Shown piece by piece: positions 17,755 through 25,455 of a DNA stretch of 64,000 bases. Origin of the DNA: Brevibacterium antiquum (GTDB taxonomy: Bacteria > Actinomycetota > Actinomycetes > Actinomycetales > Brevibacteriaceae); NCBI RefSeq assembly GCF_016107655.1, contig NZ_JABASX010000012.1:36866-100865 (forward strand). Direction: 5' to 3'. The notes under the pieces are model-generated. The model ran no database searches, was not told the DNA's origin, and saw only the letters and a list, made by a program, of their open reading frames with translations. The translations under genes and the position numbers were made by a program. Every line of letters starts with the position of its first letter. Positions within the stretch are counted from its first letter, which is position 1.

Positions 17755-18971
17755 TCAGCAACAATCTTCATGACCGAGAGCCAGTACAGACGTCCCAGGA
17801 CAATTCGCACCATCGAAACGGCGTTGGGGTCAACGTGTCCCCATTCCGTGGCTGGCGCTCCACCGAGGACCACTGCGTTTCGTCCAGCAGCGCCGTACCG
17901 TGGACTCACCACGGATCACCAAGCCAGCTCTCCGCAACTTTCGGCGCGTGGCAACAAACCGGTGCGGTTGTCCAAGATCGGGAACCAGCAATCTATGTCT
18001 ACGAGCAGACCGGCCCCCAGGGTGTACAACGTGGCGTTCTAACCGCGGCTCATGTGCAAAGCGAGCTGTGCCCGCATGAGCAAGTGATACCTGAGAAGGT
18101 CAATACGATCGCTGAGCTCATGAAAGGTGCCCAGATGAATTTGGATCCGGTGCTGCTCGGGTTCTCGGGTAATGGTTCCACCGCTGAATGCATCAGACAT
18201 GCCCTGACAAGGGAACCAGCAACAGAAGTTCTGTCACCAGATGGACAGCTGCACCGGACCTGGCCCATCACCGACAACTACTGGATTGAAGCGGTTACTG
18301 AAGAGCTTCGCACCAAACCGGCCCATATCGCCGATGGCCATCACAGACACGCAGCCGCACTGCAGTTGCAGCGCTCGAACGAATCAAACAACGACGAAGG
18401 ATGCGCCTGGGACTATTTTCCGGTGCTTCTCGTTGATGTTGAAGACAGTCCGCTACAGCTCTCGCCTATCCACCGGGTGTTGCCATCGGCCGATCCCCGA
18501 CAGGCTCTCGACGCGGCGCGCACCCGGTTCACAGTGCAACCGCTCTCTGGAGGTGTTGATGATTGGATCGCGGCCCTAGACCAGTACGCGGCAAATGGAC
18601 CTGCCTTCGTCATCGTGACCTCTCAGGGGGCATACATGGCGACCGACCCTCACCCTGATTTTTTGAATGAGGTGCTACGGAGCTCTCCCTCCTCCTTACG
18701 CACTATGCATCTCACGATTCTGCACGCAACGTTGATCGACCACTTGTGGCAGATCCCAGATCATTCAGAGACCATCGGGTATGAGCACACCGCACAGTCA
18801 GCGGTGCAGCGAGTGCTGGACAACGGTGGGATAGCAGTTCTCACAACTCCGCCGACCCGCGACGACCTCGAGTCAGCGGCGTATGCGGGGGTCTGCCTTC
18901 CACGCAAATCCACCTCTTTCGGCCCAAAGCCACATCCAGGGCTCGTTTTTCGGACAATCGAAGGGGACTGA
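17748..18971 (+). CDS. DUF1015-family protein, possible free-serine kinase (SbnI-like role)
   Basis: A 407-residue DUF1015 protein with the N-terminal PFRGWR element and the family motif IADGHHRHAAAL (194-205). DUF1015 is related by fold to ParB/Srx-type serine kinases such as SerK and SbnI. SbnI makes O-phosphoserine for SbnA. Since this gene is coupled to an SbnA-like gene, I infer that it supplies O-phosphoserine; no kinase assay or alignment backs this here. The first 60 residues are rich in Ser/His and poorly conserved in style. A strong terminator follows at 19071. Confidence 0.75.
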   Translation: MLISNNLHDREPVQTSQDNSHHRNGVGVNVSPFRGWRSTEDHCVSSSSAVPWTHHGSPSQLSATFGAWQQTGAVVQDREPAIYVYEQTGPQGVQRGVLTAAHVQSELCPHEQVIPEKVNTIAELMKGAQMNLDPVLLGFSGNGSTAECIRHALTREPATEVLSPDGQLHRTWPITDNYWIEAVTEELRTKPAHIADGHHRHAAALQLQRSNESNNDEGCAWDYFPVLLVDVEDSPLQLSPIHRVLPSADPRQALDAARTRFTVQPLSGGVDDWIAALDQYAANGPAFVIVTSQGAYMATDPHPDFLNEVLRSSPSSLRTMHLTILHATLIDHLWQIPDHSETIGYEHTAQSAVQRVLDNGGIAVLTTPPTRDDLESAAYAGVCLPRKSTSFGPKPHPGLVFRTIEGD

Positions 18972-19070
18972 GTGCAAGGGCCAATGATTTGCTCTGTTGC
19001 CACGCAATCGTTGGAGACCGGATGACTAGATCATTACCGTCGTCGCCCCATCATTGCCCCTGATGATTCG

Positions 19071-19110
19071 GACACCGCAGTGGGGCACAGTTGTGTCCCA
19101 CTGCGGTGTC
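19071..19110 (+). terminator. Terminator of the SbnA-like operon
   Basis: GACACCGCAGTGGG (19071-19084) pairs with CCCACTGCGGTGTC (19097-19110); the stem extends further toward the loop with one mismatch. TTT follows. It is 100 bases after the DUF1015 stop codon. Confidence 0.85.
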
Positions 19111-19762
19111 TTTGCGCGTCGCTGGGATATTCAATGAATCACTGCGGCGTCAGTTCCGATAACCAAGACGCTCGCGGTGGCTCTGACGGCACCGTCAGCA
19201 GTTTCCTCGAACTTTTTGATTCTCATAGCTCATTCAATGGCTGAGGCATCAATCATGACAGCGAATCTGATCCTGACGGATTCCAAGGCTACTCAATTGG
19301 CGGCACGGGAAGAGTCGTGCGGGCGGAGGACGTTGCCGCGTGCGATCCGTTCAACCGGTGTTTGCCGCGGCCAAGCGAACGGTGGTTGTGACGAAAACCT
19401 AACCGCGAGTGCAGCTGTGGTTGGTTGCAGAGGCATCGATAAATTCAGGGCAGCCCGATGAAGATCATTGCCAATTCATGCTGATCCTTTTTGTCGTTTA
19501 AGAGCTCAACGTCAGGCGAGCGGACACTCGTTTGGTGTCGTCGACAGTGACCGGATCCGCTAATCTCGTCACGTCCGCGAGGTAGCCAGTGGCTTTTCAT
19601 GACGTGTCTAAGTGCTGATCACTGATACAGAACCCGGCACGGTTCTGGAGGTGCTAAATATCGGGATGATCTATGTTCTCGATGATCGACGAGTAGCCAT
19701 CGGGACGTCCCAGAAGTTCCCGACCCGCTCGACCCAGTGGGCGCTACCCGAGAGGAACGAGC
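19111..19762. other. Gene-free region, probably degraded DNA
   Basis: No gene can be supported on either strand. Short open frames lack ribosome sites and family features. The region may be a worn mobile-element scar between the chelator-like operon and the zinc-type pair, but no transposase motif could be read. Confidence 0.4.
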
Positions 19763-19779
19763 CTCATTCTTCGAATGAG
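19763..19779. promoter_or_regulatory. ArsR-type operator upstream of the 19830 regulator
   Basis: CTCATTC-TTC-GAATGAG is a perfect 7-3-7 inverted repeat 50 bases before the ArsR-family gene. Its TCATT/AATGA core is similar in style to SmtB/CzrA operators, so it is the likely autoregulatory site. Confidence 0.55.
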
Positions 19780-19829
19780 TGAGAACAGTAAGCATTGCTC
19801 ATCTCGGCCGACTGTCTTAGTATCTACGT

Positions 19830-20195
19830 ATGTACGCAGATAAGAAGCAATGCCAGCTGACTCCCGACAGTGAGTTCGTTGATCTCGCCGTTGAAGTCTT
19901 CAGCCTCCTGGCCGATGCCACACGCGTGAAGATTATCCTGGCACTCCGCGATGGCGAGCTGTCGGTCAATCACTTGGCAGACATCGTCGACAAGTCTCCG
20001 ACCTCGGTTTCCCAGCACTTGGCGCGCCTGCGCATGTCGAGGATGGTCACGAGCCGACATGAAGGAACCAAGGTGTTTTACCGCCTCACTGATGAACACG
20101 CCCGACGACTCGTCGTCGACGCCATCGAGCAGGCCGAACACACCATCGGACGCAGCCACCATAGCGTGGCCGCCGAACAGGCCAGCAGGTCATAA
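19830..20195 (+). CDS. ArsR/SmtB-family zinc-type repressor
   Basis: A 121-residue winged-helix repressor with recognition helix SPTSVSQHLARL and beta-wing HEGTKVFYRL. The last helix reads DEHARRLVVDAIEQAEH: Asp, His (+2) and His (+16) match alpha5 metal-site positions of CzrA/SmtB, while the fourth ligand His is Gln/Glu here. There is no alpha3 Cys box, so Zn/Co/Ni rather than Cd/As is likely. It abuts the CDF exporter gene with no gap. The start is ATG 19830. Confidence 0.85.
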   Translation: MYADKKQCQLTPDSEFVDLAVEVFSLLADATRVKIILALRDGELSVNHLADIVDKSPTSVSQHLARLRMSRMVTSRHEGTKVFYRLTDEHARRLVVDAIEQAEHTIGRSHHSVAAEQASRS

Positions 20196-21230
20196 ATGAA
20201 TGCATCCGGCCATCACGAGCATGACCGCGCTCACGAAGTCCACCATCATGAGCACCCGACAGGGGTAAAGGGCGTGATCTACGGGCTCTTCGTGCCCCAT
20301 AGTCACGACGCCAGTGATTCAATCGATGACGCACTTGTGGCAAGCCATCACGGCATCCGGGCAGTCAAAATATCCCTCGTCATCCTGTCGATCACAGCAG
20401 TCATTCAAGTCGCGATTGTCGCCATCAGCGGCTCGGTAGCCCTCCTTGCCGACACAATCCATAACTTCGCTGATGCTCTCACCGCCATTCCACTATGGAT
20501 CGCGTTCACGCTTTCCCGCAGGCCACCCACACAGCGATTCACGTGGGGCATGGGCCGAGTTGAAGACCTCGCTGGACTCTTCATTGTGGCCATGATCGGC
20601 CTCTCTGCGGTCCTGGCAGGTGTCGAATCCGTTCGACGCCTCCTCGAGCCTCAGGCAATCGCCAATACGGGGTGGGTCTTCGCTGCGGGAATTGTCGGCT
20701 TTGCCGGAAACGAGCTCGTCGCGATCTACCGAATTCGCACCGGCAGGAGAATCGGCTCAGCGGCGCTTGTCGCCGATGGAATCCACGCCCGCACTGATGG
20801 TTTGACCTCCTTAGCCGTGGTGATCGGCGTCATCGGAGTCTGGTTCGGTTTGGCCTGGGCTGACCCGGCGATCGGTATCGTCATCTCAGTGGCAATCTTC
20901 GTCCTCTTGATCACGACAGCCAAAGACATCGGCCAACGTCTTCTCGACGGGGTCGACCCAACACTGACCGCTTCAGCGACTCAGGCGATTCTCTCCGCCC
21001 CCGAAGTCGCTGACGTTACGAAATTACGATTGCGATGGAATGGCCACCGACTCGACATCCAGACGTCCGTCGTCACTACTGCCCATCTGACAGTCGCGAC
21101 TTTCCATGAAGTCCAAGCCATCGTTGATGCCAGGCTCCGCGATGAACTGCCCAGTGTCGGCGACGTCACCGTCACGCCAACATCGACGGCTCAAAACTGC
21201 ACACTGTTTGCGATAGAAGACGGACACTGA
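20196..21230 (+). CDS. Cation diffusion facilitator (Zn/Co/Ni) exporter
   Basis: A 344-residue CDF protein. The His-rich N-terminus (HHEHDRAHEVHHHEH) probably binds metal in the cytoplasm. Six transmembrane helices follow; the transport site is formed by HNFAD in TM2 and HARTD in TM5, the HxxxD pair of zinc-type CDFs. A C-terminal ferredoxin-like domain starts near residue 250. It begins directly after the repressor stop codon, forming a two-gene operon controlled from the operator at 19763. Confidence 0.9.
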   Translation: MNASGHHEHDRAHEVHHHEHPTGVKGVIYGLFVPHSHDASDSIDDALVASHHGIRAVKISLVILSITAVIQVAIVAISGSVALLADTIHNFADALTAIPLWIAFTLSRRPPTQRFTWGMGRVEDLAGLFIVAMIGLSAVLAGVESVRRLLEPQAIANTGWVFAAGIVGFAGNELVAIYRIRTGRRIGSAALVADGIHARTDGLTSLAVVIGVIGVWFGLAWADPAIGIVISVAIFVLLITTAKDIGQRLLDGVDPTLTASATQAILSAPEVADVTKLRLRWNGHRLDIQTSVVTTAHLTVATFHEVQAIVDARLRDELPSVGDVTVTPTSTAQNCTLFAIEDGH

Positions 21231-21270
21231 GCTTCTCTTCCTCCAACAGGTCGCAGGGCAACTGACGCTA

Positions 21271-21299
21271 TTGACACAAATACCCCTGTAGGGTATATA
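21271..21299 (+). promoter_or_regulatory. CsoR-box promoter of the complex I-like operon
   Basis: TTGACA (-35, 21271-21276), a 17-base spacer and TATATA (-10, 21294-21299) form a near-consensus promoter. ATACCC-CTGTA-GGGTAT (21280-21296), a CsoR-type operator, fills the spacer and touches the -10. Apo-CsoR bound here would block transcription and Cu(I) would release it. Confidence 0.82.
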
Positions 21300-21345
21300 G
21301 TCGTTTCTGGACGTTGATTTTTGCTACAGCGTAGTAGGAGATTCA

Positions 21346-21557
21346 TATGAAGCAGATGAACGGATTCATAGTTTCCAGGATGACGTGTGGATTGCGAGAG
21401 GTCGCTCTGTGAGGAAGTTCAAGACATCCCAGGTGCGATTGGAATCGATATGTCGCATACGGCTGGACAGCTCGTTCTGAGCTTAGAGACCGAAATTGCC
21501 CCCGCCGCAGTCGTTAGGATGGTGCAGGAAGACGGTAATCAAGACGCGTCGGCATGA
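21346..21557 (+). pseudogene. copZ: Broken copZ-like copper chaperone
   Basis: After a TAGGAG site the frame starts MKQMNGF and has RMTCGL, then stops early. The other frame continues EEVQDIPGAIGIDMSHTAGQ to VRMVQEDGNQDASA. Together they outline a heavy-metal-associated domain, but the MTCxxC second Cys is gone and at least two small indels are needed to join the parts. In similar operons copZ follows csoR. Here the copper chaperone has decayed while the promoter and the downstream genes are kept. Confidence 0.75.
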
Positions 21558-21624
21558 TCGCCCGATCGCTTGAAAGCTGTTAAATTGCACGCACTTCAAG
21601 TTAATGAAGCCTCAGGAGCACCTA

Positions 21625-21999
21625 ATGAGCACCACTGACGGCGTGGTCACTGCCAACGGCGACCAGACCGATAACCCAGAAGCCCGACAGACGGAAGACT
21701 GTGGCACTCCGGATCACCGTCACGGCTATATCCGTGACAAGGGTCAATATCAGCGACGGCTGGCACGCATCGAGGGACAGGTTCGAGGTATCGAGAGGAT
21801 GGTCGATGAAGAGAAGTATTGCATCGACATCCTCACCCAGGTCTCAGCCATCCAATCAGCACTGCGCAATGTCGCTCGAGGACTCCTCGACGACCATATG
21901 CGCAGCTGCGTCGTCGACGCGGTCAAGGACGGCGGAGCAGAAGCCGATGACAAGCTCGATGAAGTCTCTGAAGCCATCAGCCGCCTGATGCGCAGTTAA
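21625..21999 (+). CDS. csoR: CsoR copper-sensing repressor
   Basis: A 124-residue CsoR with the full Cu(I) set: Cys in KYCIDIL, then His and Cys in DDHMRSCV. A long, poorly conserved acidic N-terminal tail (about 35 residues, with C and H) precedes the helix QYQRRLARIEGQVRGIERM. ATG 21625 follows AGGAG. Contrast with the CstR at 12786, which lacks the His. It probably controls its own promoter (21271) and the YdhK promoter (30371). NuoA starts 82 bases downstream with no terminator between. Confidence 0.92.
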   Translation: MSTTDGVVTANGDQTDNPEARQTEDCGTPDHRHGYIRDKGQYQRRLARIEGQVRGIERMVDEEKYCIDILTQVSAIQSALRNVARGLLDDHMRSCVVDAVKDGGAEADDKLDEVSEAISRLMRS

Positions 22000-22081
22000 T
22001 CCCGCAAGGGTACGTTAAACGACTCACTTCACTCGGGCGTTCAGCGACTACCTTGTTTGTCTCAACGATGAGGAAGGACGA

Positions 22082-22429
22082 TTGCCCTTGGACGGAATCG
22101 TAGGAATGGGCCTGGTTGCGACAATCGCTGTAGCTCTAGCTTACGGACTTCACCGGGGTGCGAGTGTGCTGGCTCAACCATTGACGGTCCTTCCTGCTCA
22201 GTCGGGATGGTTTCCGCAGGAACATGCCCTGTCGCGATTTCATGTCCGCTGGTACGTTGCCTCGATCGTCTTCCTCGCATTCGATGTTGAGATGCTATTC
22301 ATGTACCCCTGGGCTGTAGTCGTTGCTGAGAAGGGGATCTCTGCTGTTGTTGAGATGTTTCTGTTTCTTGGGGCGCTCTTGATCGCTGTCGCGTGGGCTT
22401 GGCGGGAAGGGGCCTTCCGATGGGCGTGA
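22082..22429 (+). CDS. nuoA: NuoA-like subunit of a complex I-like membrane arm
   Basis: A 115-residue, three-helix protein with the NuoA signature FDVEMLFMYPWA and the loop RFHVRWYVASIVFLAFD. In complex I this subunit sits at the joint between membrane arm and quinone site. It starts at TTG 22082 with GAGGAAGG before it. It is the first of eight overlapping genes, A-fusion-H-J-K-L-M-N, which preserve nuo order while B to G and I are missing. The next gene overlaps it by 4-10 bases. Confidence 0.88.
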   Translation: MPLDGIVGMGLVATIAVALAYGLHRGASVLAQPLTVLPAQSGWFPQEHALSRFHVRWYVASIVFLAFDVEMLFMYPWAVVVAEKGISAVVEMFLFLGALLIAVAWAWREGAFRWA

Positions 22430-23661
22430 CCGAGATGATCTCGCGGTTGGCACTTCGAGTTGTCCGTGTCCTTATCGTCGAGGTCCCGGGCCAGTGGTTG
22501 ACGCGGATGGAACTTGAGCACCAGATGTTGCGTCGAGGTTGGCGGCGTGCATTGACGGCAGCCGATGCGGACGTGCTCGCAGTTTGTGGCGTGTCTGGGC
22601 CTGAGCTCACACCACTAGTAGATCGGCTCTGGCAGCAAATGCCCGGACCTCGAGTCCGCGCCGACATGGTCTCTCCCCGCGCGGTCAATTCTGCTCTTGA
22701 CGAAGCTGCAATCCTCTATCTCGACACCGAGCACCACAAAAGGGACGCACAGGAGCGGGCACAGGAGCCTTGGATTCCCGAGGGTCCCGTGGATCACATG
22801 GATCATGACGATCATGGTAACCACGCGGGGATGGGCCATGACAATCACGAGGGTCATGGTGGAATGAACCACGACGACCACGCGGGAATGAACCACAACG
22901 ATCACGACGAGCACGCGGGAATGAAGCACGACGAGCACGCGGGGGTGGACCACGGCGAGCACGAGGGTCATGGTGGGATGGACATGTCTCCTGGCGGGGT
23001 GCCGTTAGCTGAAGGTGGGCAGGACCGAGACGGTCTTGAAATGGATGTCTTACATCTGCCGCTGGGCCCTGTGCTTCCGTACTGGCCGGCTGGGCTTGTG
23101 CTCACCTGCAGTATCCAGGGCGATGTCGTGATCGGCTCGGATGTCTCCATCGTTGACAGCGGCGATCATGGAAACGAGTCTGAAATTTCTCACAACGGTC
23201 TTCGGGCCGCGCTTCATTGCGACAGCGTCATGGCGCTATTGGCATTGGCCGGAGCTGACGACTTAGCCGCTCGTGCCCGCCGGGCCAGAGACTTTCTGTT
23301 GCGTGGAGATCAAGTTGCCGCCAGTGATGCGCTTGTGCGGATGACTCGCGCAATCCGGAGATCATGGTTGCTGCGTTGGTCCTTGCGGGGAATCCTCGTT
23401 CTCGATCAAGTCGATCTGGACCGATATGGGCTGTCAGTCGGTTGCGGGGGAGATGCCTATGATCGAATGCTTCGTACAATTGATCGGGTCCGGGCCGAAG
23501 TCGACGGCAGGGTCTCTGCCTCGGAGGAAGACGAGTTAGTCCCGTGGCAGGTTCTGCCGGAGTTGGTCAGTGGGATGGAACTGGCAACCCTGCGGCTTGC
23601 CGTGGCGAGTGTGAATCTGGAACTTTGCTTCATCGATAAAGAGGTGGAGCATGACCGATAG
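22420..23661 (+). CDS. Pseudo-NuoB / His-rich linker / pseudo-NuoD fusion
   Basis: A 413-residue protein with no direct family that I know. Residues 18-85 fit the NuoB pattern (ELEHQMLRRGWRR, ADADVLAVCGVSG, LVDRLWQQMPGPR), but the four Fe-S cysteines are absent. Residues 125-188 are a His/Asp/Gly/Met linker with 17 His, built from HAGM and HDDH-like units. Residues 212-246 (LPLGPVLPYWPAGL, IQGDVVIGSDVSI) resemble the start of NuoD. The rest is helical. It occupies the B-G position in the operon. ATG 22420 overlaps the nuoA end; GTG 22426 is possible. A redox-dead connector that binds metal is inferred. Confidence 0.7.
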   Translation: MGVTEMISRLALRVVRVLIVEVPGQWLTRMELEHQMLRRGWRRALTAADADVLAVCGVSGPELTPLVDRLWQQMPGPRVRADMVSPRAVNSALDEAAILYLDTEHHKRDAQERAQEPWIPEGPVDHMDHDDHGNHAGMGHDNHEGHGGMNHDDHAGMNHNDHDEHAGMKHDEHAGVDHGEHEGHGGMDMSPGGVPLAEGGQDRDGLEMDVLHLPLGPVLPYWPAGLVLTCSIQGDVVIGSDVSIVDSGDHGNESEISHNGLRAALHCDSVMALLALAGADDLAARARRARDFLLRGDQVAASDALVRMTRAIRRSWLLRWSLRGILVLDQVDLDRYGLSVGCGGDAYDRMLRTIDRVRAEVDGRVSASEEDELVPWQVLPELVSGMELATLRLAVASVNLELCFIDKEVEHDR

Positions 23662-24589
23662 TGCAGTAGTCACAGTTTCTGCTCTATGGGCGGTAATTGC
23701 AGGAACCCTTCTATGCGGCTTCGCGGTCTTCGCCGTCACTCTCGACGCGGGTCTATCGGCACGAGCCCACGGTGCTGGCGGAGGGTGGTTCACACTGCCC
23801 AGTCGTCTTGCACGGTTATTGCGACAGCGTCGACGTACCACTGTTGCTGCAGACACCCTGTTGTGGCGAGTTGGCGGAATCGGAATGTTCATTGGTGCCT
23901 TCTTGATGGTTGCCGTCATCCCCTTGGGCAGGTGGACGTTGGCCGACCTCGATGTCGGCGTCGTGTGGTTCAACACCATTGACGTCTTAGTCTGGGCCTT
24001 AGTGTGGCTGACCGGGTGGGGAGCGAATTCGACGCACAGTCTGGTAGGCGGGTATCGGTTCCTGGCTCACGGGCTGGCCTACGAACTGCCGTTGATGTTT
24101 GCACTGGTGGCCCCGGCGATCGCTGCTGGCAGTCTCCGTGTCGGGGCAGTGGCCAGCGCCCAACAGGACGACGTGTGGTTTGTGGTGTGGATGCCTGTGG
24201 CATTTCTGATCTACCTCATCGGCGTAATGGGGTTCTCCGTGTGGGGCCCGTTCGCAGCAGCGCTGGCCACCGACATTGCAGGAGGCGCGGGAGCCGAGCT
24301 GTCTGCAGTCGACCGCTTGGTCTTCCACGCCGGACGCTACCTGTTCTTAGCAGCTGGGGCCGCGTTCTCGGTACCACTGTTCCTCGGCGGTGGCGCTGGA
24401 CCGTGGTTGCCGGCATGGGCCTGGGTTCTGATTAAAACCTTAGTGGTCTTGGCTGTATTGGTGTGGCTACGGCGAAAGGTCCCCCTCCTACGTCCCGATC
24501 GATTCATGTCTATCGGTTGGACGATCCTGCTTCCGGCCATTGTCGTCCAAGATCTTGTCGTGTCCGTCGTTGCCGTATGGAAAGGCTGA
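23651..24589 (+). CDS. nuoH: Divergent NuoH-like subunit
   Basis: A 312-residue, roughly eight-helix protein recognisable by GGYRFLAHGLAYELPLMFAL, the NuoH segment before the quinone cavity. The following loop, normally rich in acidic residues (PFDxPExExELVxGxxxEYS), reads GPFAAALATDIAGGAGAELSAVD, so most charges for quinone chemistry and proton entry are lost. Start ATG 23651 overlaps the fusion gene by 11 bases. A structural role without quinone reduction fits the lack of Fe-S subunits. Confidence 0.82.
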   Translation: MTDSAVVTVSALWAVIAGTLLCGFAVFAVTLDAGLSARAHGAGGGWFTLPSRLARLLRQRRRTTVAADTLLWRVGGIGMFIGAFLMVAVIPLGRWTLADLDVGVVWFNTIDVLVWALVWLTGWGANSTHSLVGGYRFLAHGLAYELPLMFALVAPAIAAGSLRVGAVASAQQDDVWFVVWMPVAFLIYLIGVMGFSVWGPFAAALATDIAGGAGAELSAVDRLVFHAGRYLFLAAGAAFSVPLFLGGGAGPWLPAWAWVLIKTLVVLAVLVWLRRKVPLLRPDRFMSIGWTILLPAIVVQDLVVSVVAVWKG

Positions 24590-24592
24590 AGC

Positions 24593-25156
24593 ATGCTGAT
24601 CGGTATCGCGTTCTGGGTTCTCGCCGTGATCGCCGTGGCCACGGGTCTGGCCGTCTTCGTCGTCAATTCCATGGCGCGAGCGACATATGCGTTAGCTGTG
24701 TCGTTCATTGCCGTGGGTGGGCAGATTCTTCTGCTGCAGCAGAACTACCTCGGGTTGATCACGATCTTAATGATGGTCATGGAAATGGCGGTGATGGCCG
24801 TCTACATGGTGATGTTCATGGGAATGAATCCCGCACTCATGCCGATGGACATGACACACGGGAAAAAGACGGCCATTGGAGCGTCAGTCGGTGCCTTCGT
24901 GGTGTTGGCAGGTGGCGCTCTCCTTGTTCCATGGCCAGACAGGCGAGGTGGCCCGCCCGATGACCTCACGCATGCACTCGGACTGGAGATCATGGACGGG
25001 AAGATGCTGGTCATGGCCGTCGTCGGCGCTGTCATGGTCGCCACGATAGTCGCCGGGGTTGTCCTCGCGGCCGGGCGCACTCGCTATGACCGGTTTGGCG
25101 ATGATCTACGTCAACGTGGAAGCAACGGTGCTTCCCTCGGAGGTGCGCAGAAATGA
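24593..25156 (+). CDS. nuoJ: Met-rich NuoJ-like subunit
   Basis: A 187-residue, five-helix protein in the NuoJ position. The third-helix region, residues 60-87, has 12 Met (LMMVMEMAVMAVYMVMFMGM and a PALMPMDM tail), while standard NuoJ has a valine/leucine-rich VGAIMVLFLFV-like stretch. Runs of Met in membrane helices are typical of Cu(I) paths, so a copper link is possible but inferred. It is three bases from nuoH and its stop overlaps the nuoK start (ATGA). Confidence 0.8.
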   Translation: MLIGIAFWVLAVIAVATGLAVFVVNSMARATYALAVSFIAVGGQILLLQQNYLGLITILMMVMEMAVMAVYMVMFMGMNPALMPMDMTHGKKTAIGASVGAFVVLAGGALLVPWPDRRGGPPDDLTHALGLEIMDGKMLVMAVVGAVMVATIVAGVVLAAGRTRYDRFGDDLRQRGSNGASLGGAQK

Positions 25157-25455
25157 CTCTCGAAGCCGTGTTGGTGGTGGCCTCGGCACTGTTCGCGGTC
25201 GGACTCTATGGTGCACTGTCTCAACAGGTGGTTGTGATGGTGATGATGGGCCTAGAGCTGATGATCAACGGAATCCTGTTGGCGGCGGGTGGATTCTGGT
25301 GGTTCCTCGCACCGGACCCCTCGGGGCAGGTATTGCTGTTGGTGATATTGGCAGCGATGACGGTGGAGATGGCGATGGGATTTGCTGTGGCAACTCTATT
25401 GCACCGCCGTCGGCAAACGGATATGACTGACATGGCTCAGGAGCTGTCACGGTGA
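25153..25455 (+). CDS. nuoK: NuoK-like subunit
   Basis: A 100-residue, three-helix protein. The two membrane glutamates essential for proton transfer in NuoK are kept: MMGLELMINGI and AMTVEMAMGFA. The C-terminal tail is polar with a short Met-containing end. Overlaps with both neighbours (ATGA, GTGA) imply coupled translation. Retained glutamates argue that the membrane arm still moves protons or other ions. Confidence 0.88.
   Translation: MTLEAVLVVASALFAVGLYGALSQQVVVMVMMGLELMINGILLAAGGFWWFLAPDPSGQVLLLVILAAMTVEMAMGFAVATLLHRRRQTDMTDMAQELSR

Noticed and set aside
22792..22983. His-rich repeat as a tandem DNA repeat or CRISPR-like array
   Set aside because: It is a coding repeat inside one open frame with variable unit length, not an array of spaced DNA repeats.
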